From Fimadaptatus sp963928645 (lineage in GTDB: Bacteria; Bacillota; Clostridia; Christensenellales; Aristaeellaceae), in contig CAWVGT010000115.1 in NCBI GenBank assembly GCA_963928645.1, positions 1 to 22,530 of the forward strand: DNA of 22,530 nucleotides, in the 5' to 3' direction. The position numbers were made by a program, and so were the translations under genes. Positions 16,451 through 22,530 of the stretch are shown piece by piece; within the stretch, counting starts at the first letter, position 1, and each line of letters starts with the position of its first letter. The notes beneath the pieces are model-generated. The model searched no databases. It was not told the origin of the DNA and was given only the letters and a program-made list of their open reading frames with translations.

Positions 16451-16671
16451 AGATAATCCTTCCTTTCACATTTATATGACCAATGAAAAGCTCACGCTTC
16501 CCCGGTTTGCACGCGGGGAGTCTGGGCAATCCATAGCAAAGGGTTCTGGCGCGCGCCTGTGGAGCACTGGCCAGTGAGGCGGCGTTGAGCGCTGACATCG
16601 GTTGGCGGTTTGCCGGGAGTGGGTGCGGCGTCGCGTCGCGCGGCTCAGGCAAGCCTAATCTAACCTGTCAT
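16451..16671 (-). other. Long 5' leader of the secreted-protein gene
   Basis: About 215 bases between the predicted transcription start and the start codon. It contains a perfect 12-base palindrome CACTGGCCAGTG (16565-16576) and a short CCCCG/CGGGG stem near 16500-16518. I could not match it to a known riboswitch class and see no terminator inside it. Confidence 0.4.
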
Positions 16672-16700
16672 ATTATACATCCTGCTTGCGCGCATTTCAA
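16672..16700 (-). promoter_or_regulatory. Promoter of the secreted-protein gene
   Basis: Minus strand TTGAAA (16700-16695), a 17-base spacer and a perfect TATAAT (16677-16672). The start is predicted near 16665. Confidence 0.8.
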
Positions 16701-16765
16701 GTTATGATTCTCACATTTTCGCATTGCCTTTGCAAAGCCCGACCTGCCCGCGTGCTCTGCGATGC

Positions 16766-16806
16766 AAAAAGGCGCTCCAAACCCGCATTGCGGACTTGGA
16801 GCGCCT
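16766..16806 (-). terminator. Terminator of the kinase-regulator-glycosidase operon
   Basis: Minus strand AGGCGCTCCAA and TTGGAGCGCCT form a perfect 11-bp stem. The 15-base loop can itself pair as CCGCA/TGCGG, and TTTTT follows. It lies about 95 bases after the glycosidase stop. Confidence 0.9.
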
Positions 16807-16901
16807 CTATACACGTCATTGTTTGCACTGCAGTCGATATGTTAAATAAATGAATCGCAGCCCAAGCGCGCGGCTCGGCGCGCGAGCGATGCCGGCTCGC
16901 G

Positions 16902-18779
16902 TCACGCGCGCAGGCAGATCAAGCTCAGCGCCGGCAGCTCGAGCTCTCCCTGATCAATACACGCCTCGCAAGCCGTCGCGCTGCGCGGCGCCAGCCGATC
17001 CGGCGCGCTGAGCCCGGCGCAGAAGCTCCATTCGCCCGCTGGCAGCCGAACCCGCAGCGGCGTCGACGAATGGTTTATGACGTACAGCGCGTCGCCCAAC
17101 TCGTCGCGCAGCCGCTGGGCGTACACGCGCGTATCGTCGACGCGCGTGTCACACGCCGTGCACGGCCTGAAGTTGCGCCTGAACAGCGCGAATACCCGAC
17201 CCATGTTGGACAATTCGCTGCCTTCGCAGTACGATTCTATCAGGTTCTGGCCCCAGGTGTTGCACATGTTGTTAAAGTTGGCCAGCGCAAACTCGCCGCC
17301 ATAGCCCAGGTATTCCAGCAGGCGCCGAGCGCCGTTCAATGCGTAGTTCCAGCTGATCTGCTGTATCGAGAACACCTTGCGATAGTCGTTGAGCATCTCG
17401 CCGCGCCAGCTGAATTGGGTCGGTATCTCGGGATCCTCAAACGGCTCGATGCTGTCGCACGGCGGCAGCCACTCGGTATTGACCAGCCTGAGCGCCGCGC
17501 CATGGCGCGCGTTGTACTCGCGGATGATGGGCAGCACATTGCGCACAAACTCGGGCTCGCCCTGGCGGTATATCACATACTGTACATCGCCGCCCACCAG
17601 TTCAAGCATGTCGCCCAGCAGTTCGGGCGGATACGCATAGGCCGCAAACATCAGCTCGATATCCGGGTCGGCCAGCCGCATTTCGCGCGCAAACGCCACG
17701 CACTGCTCGCAGTACTGGCGCGCTGTCCATTTGCGCGCGGGCTCGTTGTCCATCTCGAACAGGCGCACGCCATACGGCGCGGCATGGCCGTTCAACGCGC
17801 GGAGCCGCCCCATGCCCACATCGGCCGGCGCGTTCAGGTATTCCACCAGCTGGCGCGCCTTGTACGGCGTGGACGACATCATGTTAAAGCATATCTGAGG
17901 CTCGAAGCCCACCAGCTCGGCCAGGCGCATGAATTCGTCCAGGCCCACGTCGTTCTCCTCGAGCCCGCCCCAGTAATAGCTGGGCATCGGCGCGCGCGCA
18001 TCGCGATCGCCGATCGAGCGCTCCCAGTCGTAGAAGCTTACAAAGCATCCGCCCGGAAACCGCACAACCGACGGCCCGGCCTCGCGCATCAGCTCGACCA
18101 CGTCGGCCCGCCAGCCGTCCAGGTTATCGCACGGCATCAACGACGCGCACACCAGTATCGCCGCGCCCTGCCAGTCAAACACAAGCTCCAGCGCCGTGCG
18201 CTCGGAGCACTCTGCGGTAAACGACCACTCGAACTTGTCGCAAACCGTGGTGAGCGGCGCCTCCCACTCGAACCCGCCGAGCCGCACCCTGAGCGGCCGC
18301 GCGTCGTCCGAGTGGATCGTATCGCCAAAGCCGTTCAGACCGGCTTCGCCCGACTCGCCGCGCCGGCCCGCGAACAGCCTGAGCCTGTACTCGCGCCCTG
18401 CCTCCAGGTATATGCCGCGCTGTCTCAGCCCCGCCTCAGCGTCCTGGTGCGGGTTCTCAACTATAAGCGTGGTCAACCCCTTGAATGTGAGCGTGCCCAG
18501 CGTGCGATGCAGCGCAGCGCCGCCCACGGTTTCCCAGTCGTGCTCCTCATAGCCGCTGTGCCAGAATGGCGCGTTCGAGTTATACATGCTCGCGTCCAGT
18601 CCCAGCCATTCCCATGTGGGCGCAGTATACGCCGGCACCTCCTTGAACGCCCGGTTGTACAGCATCTCGCTCCACATGCCGCTCACCTGCCGGCCAAACC
18701 CAGACTCTATGAATCCGCCGAAGACCCGCCGGTCGCTTTGCACCTTTGTCCATTTGCTGCCCGTAGTGATCGTTGGCAT
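16902..18779 (-). CDS. GH51-like alpha-L-arabinofuranosidase
   Basis: Glycoside hydrolase predicted to release arabinofuranose from plant oligosaccharides. 625 residues, no signal peptide, so probably cytosolic. The N-terminus VFGGFIESGFGRQ and an inserted beta-rich domain (about 85-215) precede the catalytic barrel. The barrel has the family stretch RFPGGCFVSFYDWERSIG (240-257) and then EENDVGLDEFM. The likely acid/base is Glu346 in FEMDNEPARKW and the likely nucleophile Glu436 in RLVNTEWLPP. The spacing between them, 90 residues, is shorter than the roughly 120 of well-studied GH51 enzymes, so it may be a divergent subfamily. A C-terminal beta domain ends the protein. The ATG at 18779 has GGAGGAG 8 bases before it. 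It starts 27 bases after the response regulator, presumably in the same transcript. Confidence 0.85.
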   Translation of the reverse strand: MPTITTGSKWTKVQSDRRVFGGFIESGFGRQVSGMWSEMLYNRAFKEVPAYTAPTWEWLGLDASMYNSNAPFWHSGYEEHDWETVGGAALHRTLGTLTFKGLTTLIVENPHQDAEAGLRQRGIYLEAGREYRLRLFAGRRGESGEAGLNGFGDTIHSDDARPLRVRLGGFEWEAPLTTVCDKFEWSFTAECSERTALELVFDWQGAAILVCASLMPCDNLDGWRADVVELMREAGPSVVRFPGGCFVSFYDWERSIGDRDARAPMPSYYWGGLEENDVGLDEFMRLAELVGFEPQICFNMMSSTPYKARQLVEYLNAPADVGMGRLRALNGHAAPYGVRLFEMDNEPARKWTARQYCEQCVAFAREMRLADPDIELMFAAYAYPPELLGDMLELVGGDVQYVIYRQGEPEFVRNVLPIIREYNARHGAALRLVNTEWLPPCDSIEPFEDPEIPTQFSWRGEMLNDYRKVFSIQQISWNYALNGARRLLEYLGYGGEFALANFNNMCNTWGQNLIESYCEGSELSNMGRVFALFRRNFRPCTACDTRVDDTRVYAQRLRDELGDALYVINHSSTPLRVRLPAGEWSFCAGLSAPDRLAPRSATACEACIDQGELELPALSLICLRA

Positions 18780-18806
18780 ACGCCACTCCTCCTGGATTTA
18801 TGATAG

Positions 18807-19559
18807 CTACGGCTGCCCCGCCCGGCGCCGGTATTCACCCGGCGTGGCGCCGTATTGCCGCTTGAACAGCTTATGAAAGTACACTACATCGCGGTACCCC
18901 ACGCTGGCGGCCACCTGCGCCACCGGCAGGTTGCTCTCGGCCAGCAGCTGCGCCGCGAGTTCCATGCGCCTCACCAGCACATACTCAGTATATGATACTC
19001 CAAACCGGCGCTTTATGCAATTGCTCAGATGGCCTATGCTGACATTGCATTTGCGCGCCACGTCGCTCAGCGCCAGCTCGGCGCATATGTTGCTGTCGAT
19101 CTCCTGCATTGCGCGTCCAAACCAGTCCGCGCTGCGATCGCGTTCTATCAGCCGGCTGAGTTCATCGCCGGGAACTGCGCTGGCGCGCCGGCGCACGCCC
19201 GCCGCCGTCACCGCAGCCATAAGCGCCTGCTCGTCGATGGGCTTTAGCAGGTAGTCGAGTATGCCGCGCGTGCGCACCGCCTGGCGCACGTATGAAAAGT
19301 CGGCATAGCCGGTTATTACAATAAAGTCGCACGGCAGCCCTTCCTCCTCGGCGCGTTCGGCCACCTCCAACCCGTTCATCGCGGGCATCTTTATGTCAAT
19401 CAGCGTGAGCTCCGGCTTTTCACGCCGCAGTATGCCCAGCGCCGCGACGCCGTTGTCCGCTTCGAATATATCGCCGTACCCCAATCCGGCCCAGTCGACT
19501 ATCGTGCGCAGCATGAAGCGTATATAAACCTCGTCCTCCGCTATAAGCAGTTTAGCCAA
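18807..19559 (-). CDS. Response regulator, CheY-like receiver plus AraC-type DNA-binding domain (YesN-like)
   Basis: Transcription factor of a two-component system, cytosolic. 250 residues. The receiver domain (1-120) has the acidic pair at AEDE (8-10), phospho-acceptor Asp55 in TLIDIKMP, Thr83 and Lys106 in LLKPID. The C-terminal two helix-turn-helix units (about 155-248) carry the AraC hallmarks VARKCNVSIGHLSNCIKRRF and VGYRDVVYFHKLFKRQYG followed by TPGEYR. It lacks the long middle region of full-size YesN proteins. The start codon is TTG at 19559; GGGGAG overlapping the kinase stop codon is 9 bases upstream, which suggests translational coupling. It is likely to activate the glycosidase or the transporter genes nearby. 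Confidence 0.94.
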   Translation of the reverse strand: MAKLLIAEDEVYIRFMLRTIVDWAGLGYGDIFEADNGVAALGILRREKPELTLIDIKMPAMNGLEVAERAEEEGLPCDFIVITGYADFSYVRQAVRTRGILDYLLKPIDEQALMAAVTAAGVRRRASAVPGDELSRLIERDRSADWFGRAMQEIDSNICAELALSDVARKCNVSIGHLSNCIKRRFGVSYTEYVLVRRMELAAQLLAESNLPVAQVAASVGYRDVVYFHKLFKRQYGATPGEYRRRAGQP

Positions 19560-19565
19560 TGCCGC

Positions 19566-21320
19566 TCACTCCCCGATGTCCAATGTTATAACCACCGACG
19601 TGCCCTGACCCGATACCGAGCTTATATCCAGCGTCGCGCGTTCGCCGTATGTCAGGCGCAGGCAGCGCGATATCGAGGCCAGGCCGATGCCCGCTTCCCC
19701 GCCGTCACGCTCGCCCGCGCGCAACCGATCGCGCAACGCGGCGCAGGCCGAATCGTCCATGCCCTTGCCATTGTCGGCGACGCACAGGCGCGCGCGCGTG
19801 CCGCCCTCGATATACGCCACCGTCACGTCTACCCTGCCGCCCTCCAGCTGACTGCTCAGGCCGTGCTCCACCGCGTTTTCGACGAGCGGCTGCAGCAGCA
19901 GGCGCGGCAGCGGCACATCCCGCAGGCCGGCATCCCAGTCAAGGTTGATTGCGATGCGATCGCTGCCCGAGCGCTTCTCGATTATGCGTATATAGTGCTC
20001 AAGCGCCTCTATCTCCTGACCCACCGTGCTCAACACGCCCGGCTGCATGCTGTACCTCAGCAGCCGCGACAGTTCGGCGATCTGCTGGTTCAGCTCGCGC
20101 GCGCCATAATACAGCGCCATGCCGCGCATATGTTCGAGCGTATTGTACAGGAAATGCGGCTGCAGCTGATTGCGCAACGCATCCAGTTCCCACTGCTTTG
20201 CCTGCATTTCGCGCTCATGGCTAAGCTGCACTGAGCGGTTGAGCGCGCTCTCCAGTCTGCGATGCTCATTCGCCATCTGGCAGTATGTGTCGGCTATCGT
20301 CTGAAACTCTATGAATGTAAGGCTTACGTCGCTGATCATGCCTATCCGCTCGGCGCTTGAGATCAACTGGATTATGCCGTTTACATCGCTTACGACTCGC
20401 TTATTCGCGGCATAGTACATAACCGCCATCAGTGCAAGACCCATCGCCAGCATCGCCATATTGTATATGAAGATATAGCTCATGCCCTGCACATATTCAT
20501 AGCGCGGCGATATCGCGACCATAGTCCAGTCGGTGCCCGATATGTCGGCCGTGCGCATCACATATCCGTTCCTGTCAAACGACTCCAGCTCAAACAGCTT
20601 GCCCGAATTGACACGCAGATATTCAGGCGCAGCGTCGTTGAGCAACTGTCGGCGCGCTGCGGCTATTATCACATCGGCGCCGTCCAACAGCAGGAACTGG
20701 CTCTCGCCGCTGCCTTCCTCCTTTAGCAGGCTTGAAATGCCATTCATGTTGAACGTGATTGCGAGCGTGCCCAGCAGCTCGCCAAATCCGGGCGAGTCAC
20801 TGTTGCGCACGGGCGCGAAGTAGTACATAAGCGGCGTGCTCACCGAGTACATCGATGTATTGGTCATTACACCGCTGAACCAGGCCGTGCCGGGCTCTGA
20901 TTTGGACAGCTCTACGTATTGCGACTGCGACACGCCGTTACCCGATCCCGCAATAAACGTGCCGTTTTCGTCGAACAGATCCACGTTCAGTATCTCGCCC
21001 TTTGTAAGCGACATGCTCCGAACCAGCGATTCCACCATGTCCTTGAGCTTTGTGTCGTCAAGCCAATCGTATGCGCCTACGCGCATCAGCTCTTGCACGC
21101 TGTCCTGATAGCATATGCTGTCGGCAACCCGTCGCCAGTCATGCAGATAACTATCAACCACATTACATTTGGTGGTCAGTAGCGACTCGAGCGCCGCCTC
21201 ATTGCTCGACTCTATTGAGTTCATGTACCATGCAAAGCTCAGACCCTGCATGATGAACACGAGCATCAGCGCGATACATGTTATCTTTCTAAACTGACGC
21301 CTTAGTGCGCGCACCGGCAA
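19566..21320 (-). CDS. Sensor histidine kinase, YesM-like
   Basis: Membrane sensor paired with the following response regulator. 584 residues. Membrane segments lie at about 13-33 and 281-304; between them is a roughly 245-residue extracytoplasmic sensor region of the dCache type (inferred from size and family). A HAMP-like linker follows. The kinase core has His389 in LQPHFLYNTLEHMR, Asn482 in QPLVENAVEHG, the ATP lid ADNGKGM (515-521) and GEAGIGLASI (541-550). The start is uncertain: TTG at 21320 has GGAGG 6 bases upstream, GTG at 21314 has AGGAGG 9 bases upstream. The regulator begins 6 bases after its stop. Such pairs typically sense sugars or oligosaccharides through the neighbouring binding protein. 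Confidence 0.94.
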   Translation of the reverse strand: MPVRALRRQFRKITCIALMLVFIMQGLSFAWYMNSIESSNEAALESLLTTKCNVVDSYLHDWRRVADSICYQDSVQELMRVGAYDWLDDTKLKDMVESLVRSMSLTKGEILNVDLFDENGTFIAGSGNGVSQSQYVELSKSEPGTAWFSGVMTNTSMYSVSTPLMYYFAPVRNSDSPGFGELLGTLAITFNMNGISSLLKEEGSGESQFLLLDGADVIIAAARRQLLNDAAPEYLRVNSGKLFELESFDRNGYVMRTADISGTDWTMVAISPRYEYVQGMSYIFIYNMAMLAMGLALMAVMYYAANKRVVSDVNGIIQLISSAERIGMISDVSLTFIEFQTIADTYCQMANEHRRLESALNRSVQLSHEREMQAKQWELDALRNQLQPHFLYNTLEHMRGMALYYGARELNQQIAELSRLLRYSMQPGVLSTVGQEIEALEHYIRIIEKRSGSDRIAINLDWDAGLRDVPLPRLLLQPLVENAVEHGLSSQLEGGRVDVTVAYIEGGTRARLCVADNGKGMDDSACAALRDRLRAGERDGGEAGIGLASISRCLRLTYGERATLDISSVSGQGTSVVITLDIGE

Positions 21321-21350
21321 ACGCCTCCTCCCCGGGCGGATTGCTCAGCG

Positions 21351-21364
21351 GCCGCACGTGCGGC
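21351..21364. promoter_or_regulatory. Palindrome in the kinase operon leader
   Basis: GCCGCACGTGCGGC, a perfect 14-base palindrome, lies about 6-19 bases after the predicted transcription start and before the ribosome binding site. It could be an operator or a 5' RNA stem. Confidence 0.45.
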
Positions 21365-21376
21365 GCCGGCACAGTT

Positions 21377-21405
21377 ATGATATCAAATGAACCCCATATT
21401 GTCAA
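21377..21405 (-). promoter_or_regulatory. Promoter of the kinase-regulator-glycosidase operon
   Basis: Minus strand TTGACA (21405-21400), a 17-base spacer and TATCAT (21382-21377). The predicted start is near 21370, about 50 bases before the kinase start codon. It lies just after the hairpin that ends the binding-protein gene, so the operon need not depend on read-through. Confidence 0.8.
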
Positions 21406-21429
21406 ACGCGAACAGCCGCATACAAGCGG

Positions 21430-21469
21430 GGCGGAAAATGCGGCGCTTAAACCGCCCGCACTTTCCGCC
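21430..21469 (-). terminator. Hairpin after the substrate-binding protein gene
   Basis: GGCGGAAA and TTTCCGCC pair perfectly; inside, after one mismatch, TGCGG pairs with CCGCA. It starts 22 bases after the stop codon. The minus-strand sequence behind it is not T-rich, so read-through into the kinase operon remains possible. Confidence 0.6.
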
Positions 21470-21491
21470 TGATGTCAAGTCAGTCAAAGCG

Positions 21492-22460
21492 TTACCAGCC
21501 CATCTCGGCAGCATACGCGTTGGTGTCGTCAATGGCCTCCTGTACCTTGACCAGCGCCTGCGAGCGGAAGTCCTCGTAGAGCTGCGCGATGTCGTCTGTG
21601 CCGGTTATGGCCTTGAGATACATCGCGGTATAGTCGGCGCTTATGCTGGGCATGTTGCTGCGCGCATCGCTGGAGTAGAACTCAATGCCCCAATTGGCCG
21701 GCACTATCTCGGCGTTGCTCCTCAGCTCCTCAAGATACTGCTGCGCCATCGCGATATTGTCCGCCGGGTGCAACGGCGAAGTGACGGCAAACTCGAAGTT
21801 CCAGGTGGTTACAAAGCGCCCGAACATGGCAAATGGCTCGTGAATCCAGTATGCCTGCAGCGTGCCATCGTCTGTGCGGCACAGATTCTCGTAGGTGCCA
21901 TCTTCGTGTATCGTGTAGTGCACATCCTTAACGCCCAGCGTCACGAATTCCTCGCCCTCCGGCGAGCAGGCCCAATCCATGACCGTCAGTATGCGTTCCA
22001 TCTTCTCGTCCGATATATCGTAGGGGAAGGTCATGTCAAAGTCATAGTTGGGCAGGTTGTCGTGATAACGCTTGCCGTCTATGGGCGACTCAGGGCCGTA
22101 GGTCATCGTGATCCACTGCGCTGCGGTCGTCTTGTCGGGGCCGGGGTATTGCAGCATCATGTCGCAGTCGGAGTTAGCCATGGTGACCGCTACGCGCCCC
22201 TCGTTGAAGAGCTGCTGCGCGTCGCCGGACTTGCGCGTTGCTATCTCAGGGTCTATTATGCCGGCCTGATACAGCTTGCGGCCATACTCGAGCATTTCGA
22301 TGTTTTCATCAGCCAGTAGCTGCTTGAGCGTCCAGCCGTCATCGGTCTTGGCCCAGTTGTAGTACGGCAGGAATGGGAATTGGGTTATGTAGGTGCAAGG
22401 TATGGCGGCGTCGGCAGTCATGCCTATCGTGCCCAGGCCGGAGAAGTCTTCTTGTGTCAA
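21492..22460 (-). CDS. ABC sugar-type substrate-binding protein, C-terminal part
   Basis: Extracellular solute-binding protein of the large (YtcQ/LplA-like) group, usually a lipoprotein of about 500-560 residues serving an oligosaccharide importer. Only about 320 residues are seen; the signal peptide and first lobe are missing. Family-like stretches include FPFLPYYNWAKTDDGWTLKQLL, LEYGRKLYQAGIIDPEIATR and LFNEGRVAVTMANSD, followed by the second lobe to the C-terminus. The TTG at 22460 is not credible as a real start: it has no ribosome binding site. The frame stays open to 22529, so the gene is cut either by the window edge or by a foreign insert near 22450-22460. It lies upstream of, and reads in the same direction as, the two-component genes, which suggests the sensor and importer serve the same substrate. 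Confidence 0.85.
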   Translation of the reverse strand: MTQEDFSGLGTIGMTADAAIPCTYITQFPFLPYYNWAKTDDGWTLKQLLADENIEMLEYGRKLYQAGIIDPEIATRKSGDAQQLFNEGRVAVTMANSDCDMMLQYPGPDKTTAAQWITMTYGPESPIDGKRYHDNLPNYDFDMTFPYDISDEKMERILTVMDWACSPEGEEFVTLGVKDVHYTIHEDGTYENLCRTDDGTLQAYWIHEPFAMFGRFVTTWNFEFAVTSPLHPADNIAMAQQYLEELRSNAEIVPANWGIEFYSSDARSNMPSISADYTAMYLKAITGTDDIAQLYEDFRSQALVKVQEAIDDTNAYAAEMGW

Positions 22461-22530
22461 GTAGGAACTAAAAAATTTTTGAGATTTTACAAGCCGTTCA
22501 TAGGTGGAAAACCACCCGTGAACGGCTTGT
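22450..22530. mobile_element. AT-rich segment ending in a perfect hairpin; possible mobile-element end
   Basis: From about 22450 the composition turns AT-rich, unlike the binding-protein gene before it. At 22489-22530 ACAAGCCGTTCA and TGAACGGCTTGT form a perfect 12-bp inverted repeat, with an inner GGTGG/CCACC stem and an AAAA loop. The hairpin ends exactly on the last base. This could be the tip of an insertion sequence within the gene, a terminator, or an assembly artefact; no transposase is visible. Confidence 0.3.

Noticed and set aside
14651..16456. 601-codon open frame on the plus strand
   Set aside because: Antisense to the secreted-protein gene, whose minus-strand reading has a signal peptide, ribosome binding site, promoter and terminator.
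16451..16665. Possible riboswitch in the long leader
   Set aside because: No match to any class I know and no terminator or masked ribosome binding site could be drawn with confidence.
17070..18803. 577-codon open frame on the plus strand
   Set aside because: Antisense to the GH51-like gene and without recognisable content.
1..22530. CRISPR array, tRNA or rRNA genes
   Set aside because: No regularly spaced repeats, cloverleaf or ribosomal RNA signatures were seen while reading both strands.

Overview
The window looks like a chromosomal segment of a GC-rich member of the Bacillota, most likely Clostridia. The grounds are strong GGAGG ribosome binding sites, sigma-A type promoters with 17-bp spacers, a Bacillus-type glutamine synthetase, a YesM/YesN-type two-component pair, a Crh/HPr-like protein, and TTG starts. 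A compositional oddity is that isoleucine is written mostly as AUA in several genes (19 AUA, 5 AUC, 0 AUU in the ftsH fragment) despite the high GC. I cannot name a genus.

Layout. 1-1158 (+): 3' part of ftsH, cut by the window edge. 1159-1892: no convincing gene, but two 42-bp hairpin elements that are near copies of each other. 1893-9118 (-): ammonium assimilation block glnA, gltB, gltD (glutamine synthetase plus both glutamate synthase subunits), read from one clear promoter at 9195-9223 whose transcript begins with a terminator-like hairpin. 9733-11735 (+): a promoter, a 17-codon leader peptide, an RNA segment that can hide the ribosome binding site, an ABC exporter half-transporter and its terminator. 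11736-12400: nothing recognised. 12401-12803 (-): a small HPr-family protein lacking the phosphorylatable histidine region, with its own promoter and a long GC-rich hairpin. 13230-14645 (-): an amidase-signature enzyme with two palindromes in its promoter. 14841-16700 (-): an unrecognised secreted protein with promoter and terminator. 16766-21405 (-): histidine kinase, AraC-type response regulator and a GH51-like arabinofuranosidase as one operon. 21430-22460 (-): the C-terminal part of an ABC sugar-type substrate-binding protein. 22450-22530: AT-rich sequence ending in a perfect hairpin on the last base of the window, possibly a mobile-element end or an assembly break.

How the parts fit. Glutamine synthetase and glutamate synthase form the GS-GOGAT cycle. 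The binding protein, two-component system and glycosidase look like an uptake, sensing and cleavage locus for an arabinose-containing plant glycan (inference from gene neighbourhood). The HPr-like protein may link to carbon catabolite control. The most unusual regulatory candidates are the translational switch before the ABC exporter and the +1 hairpin of glnA. I found no CRISPR array, rRNA or tRNA.
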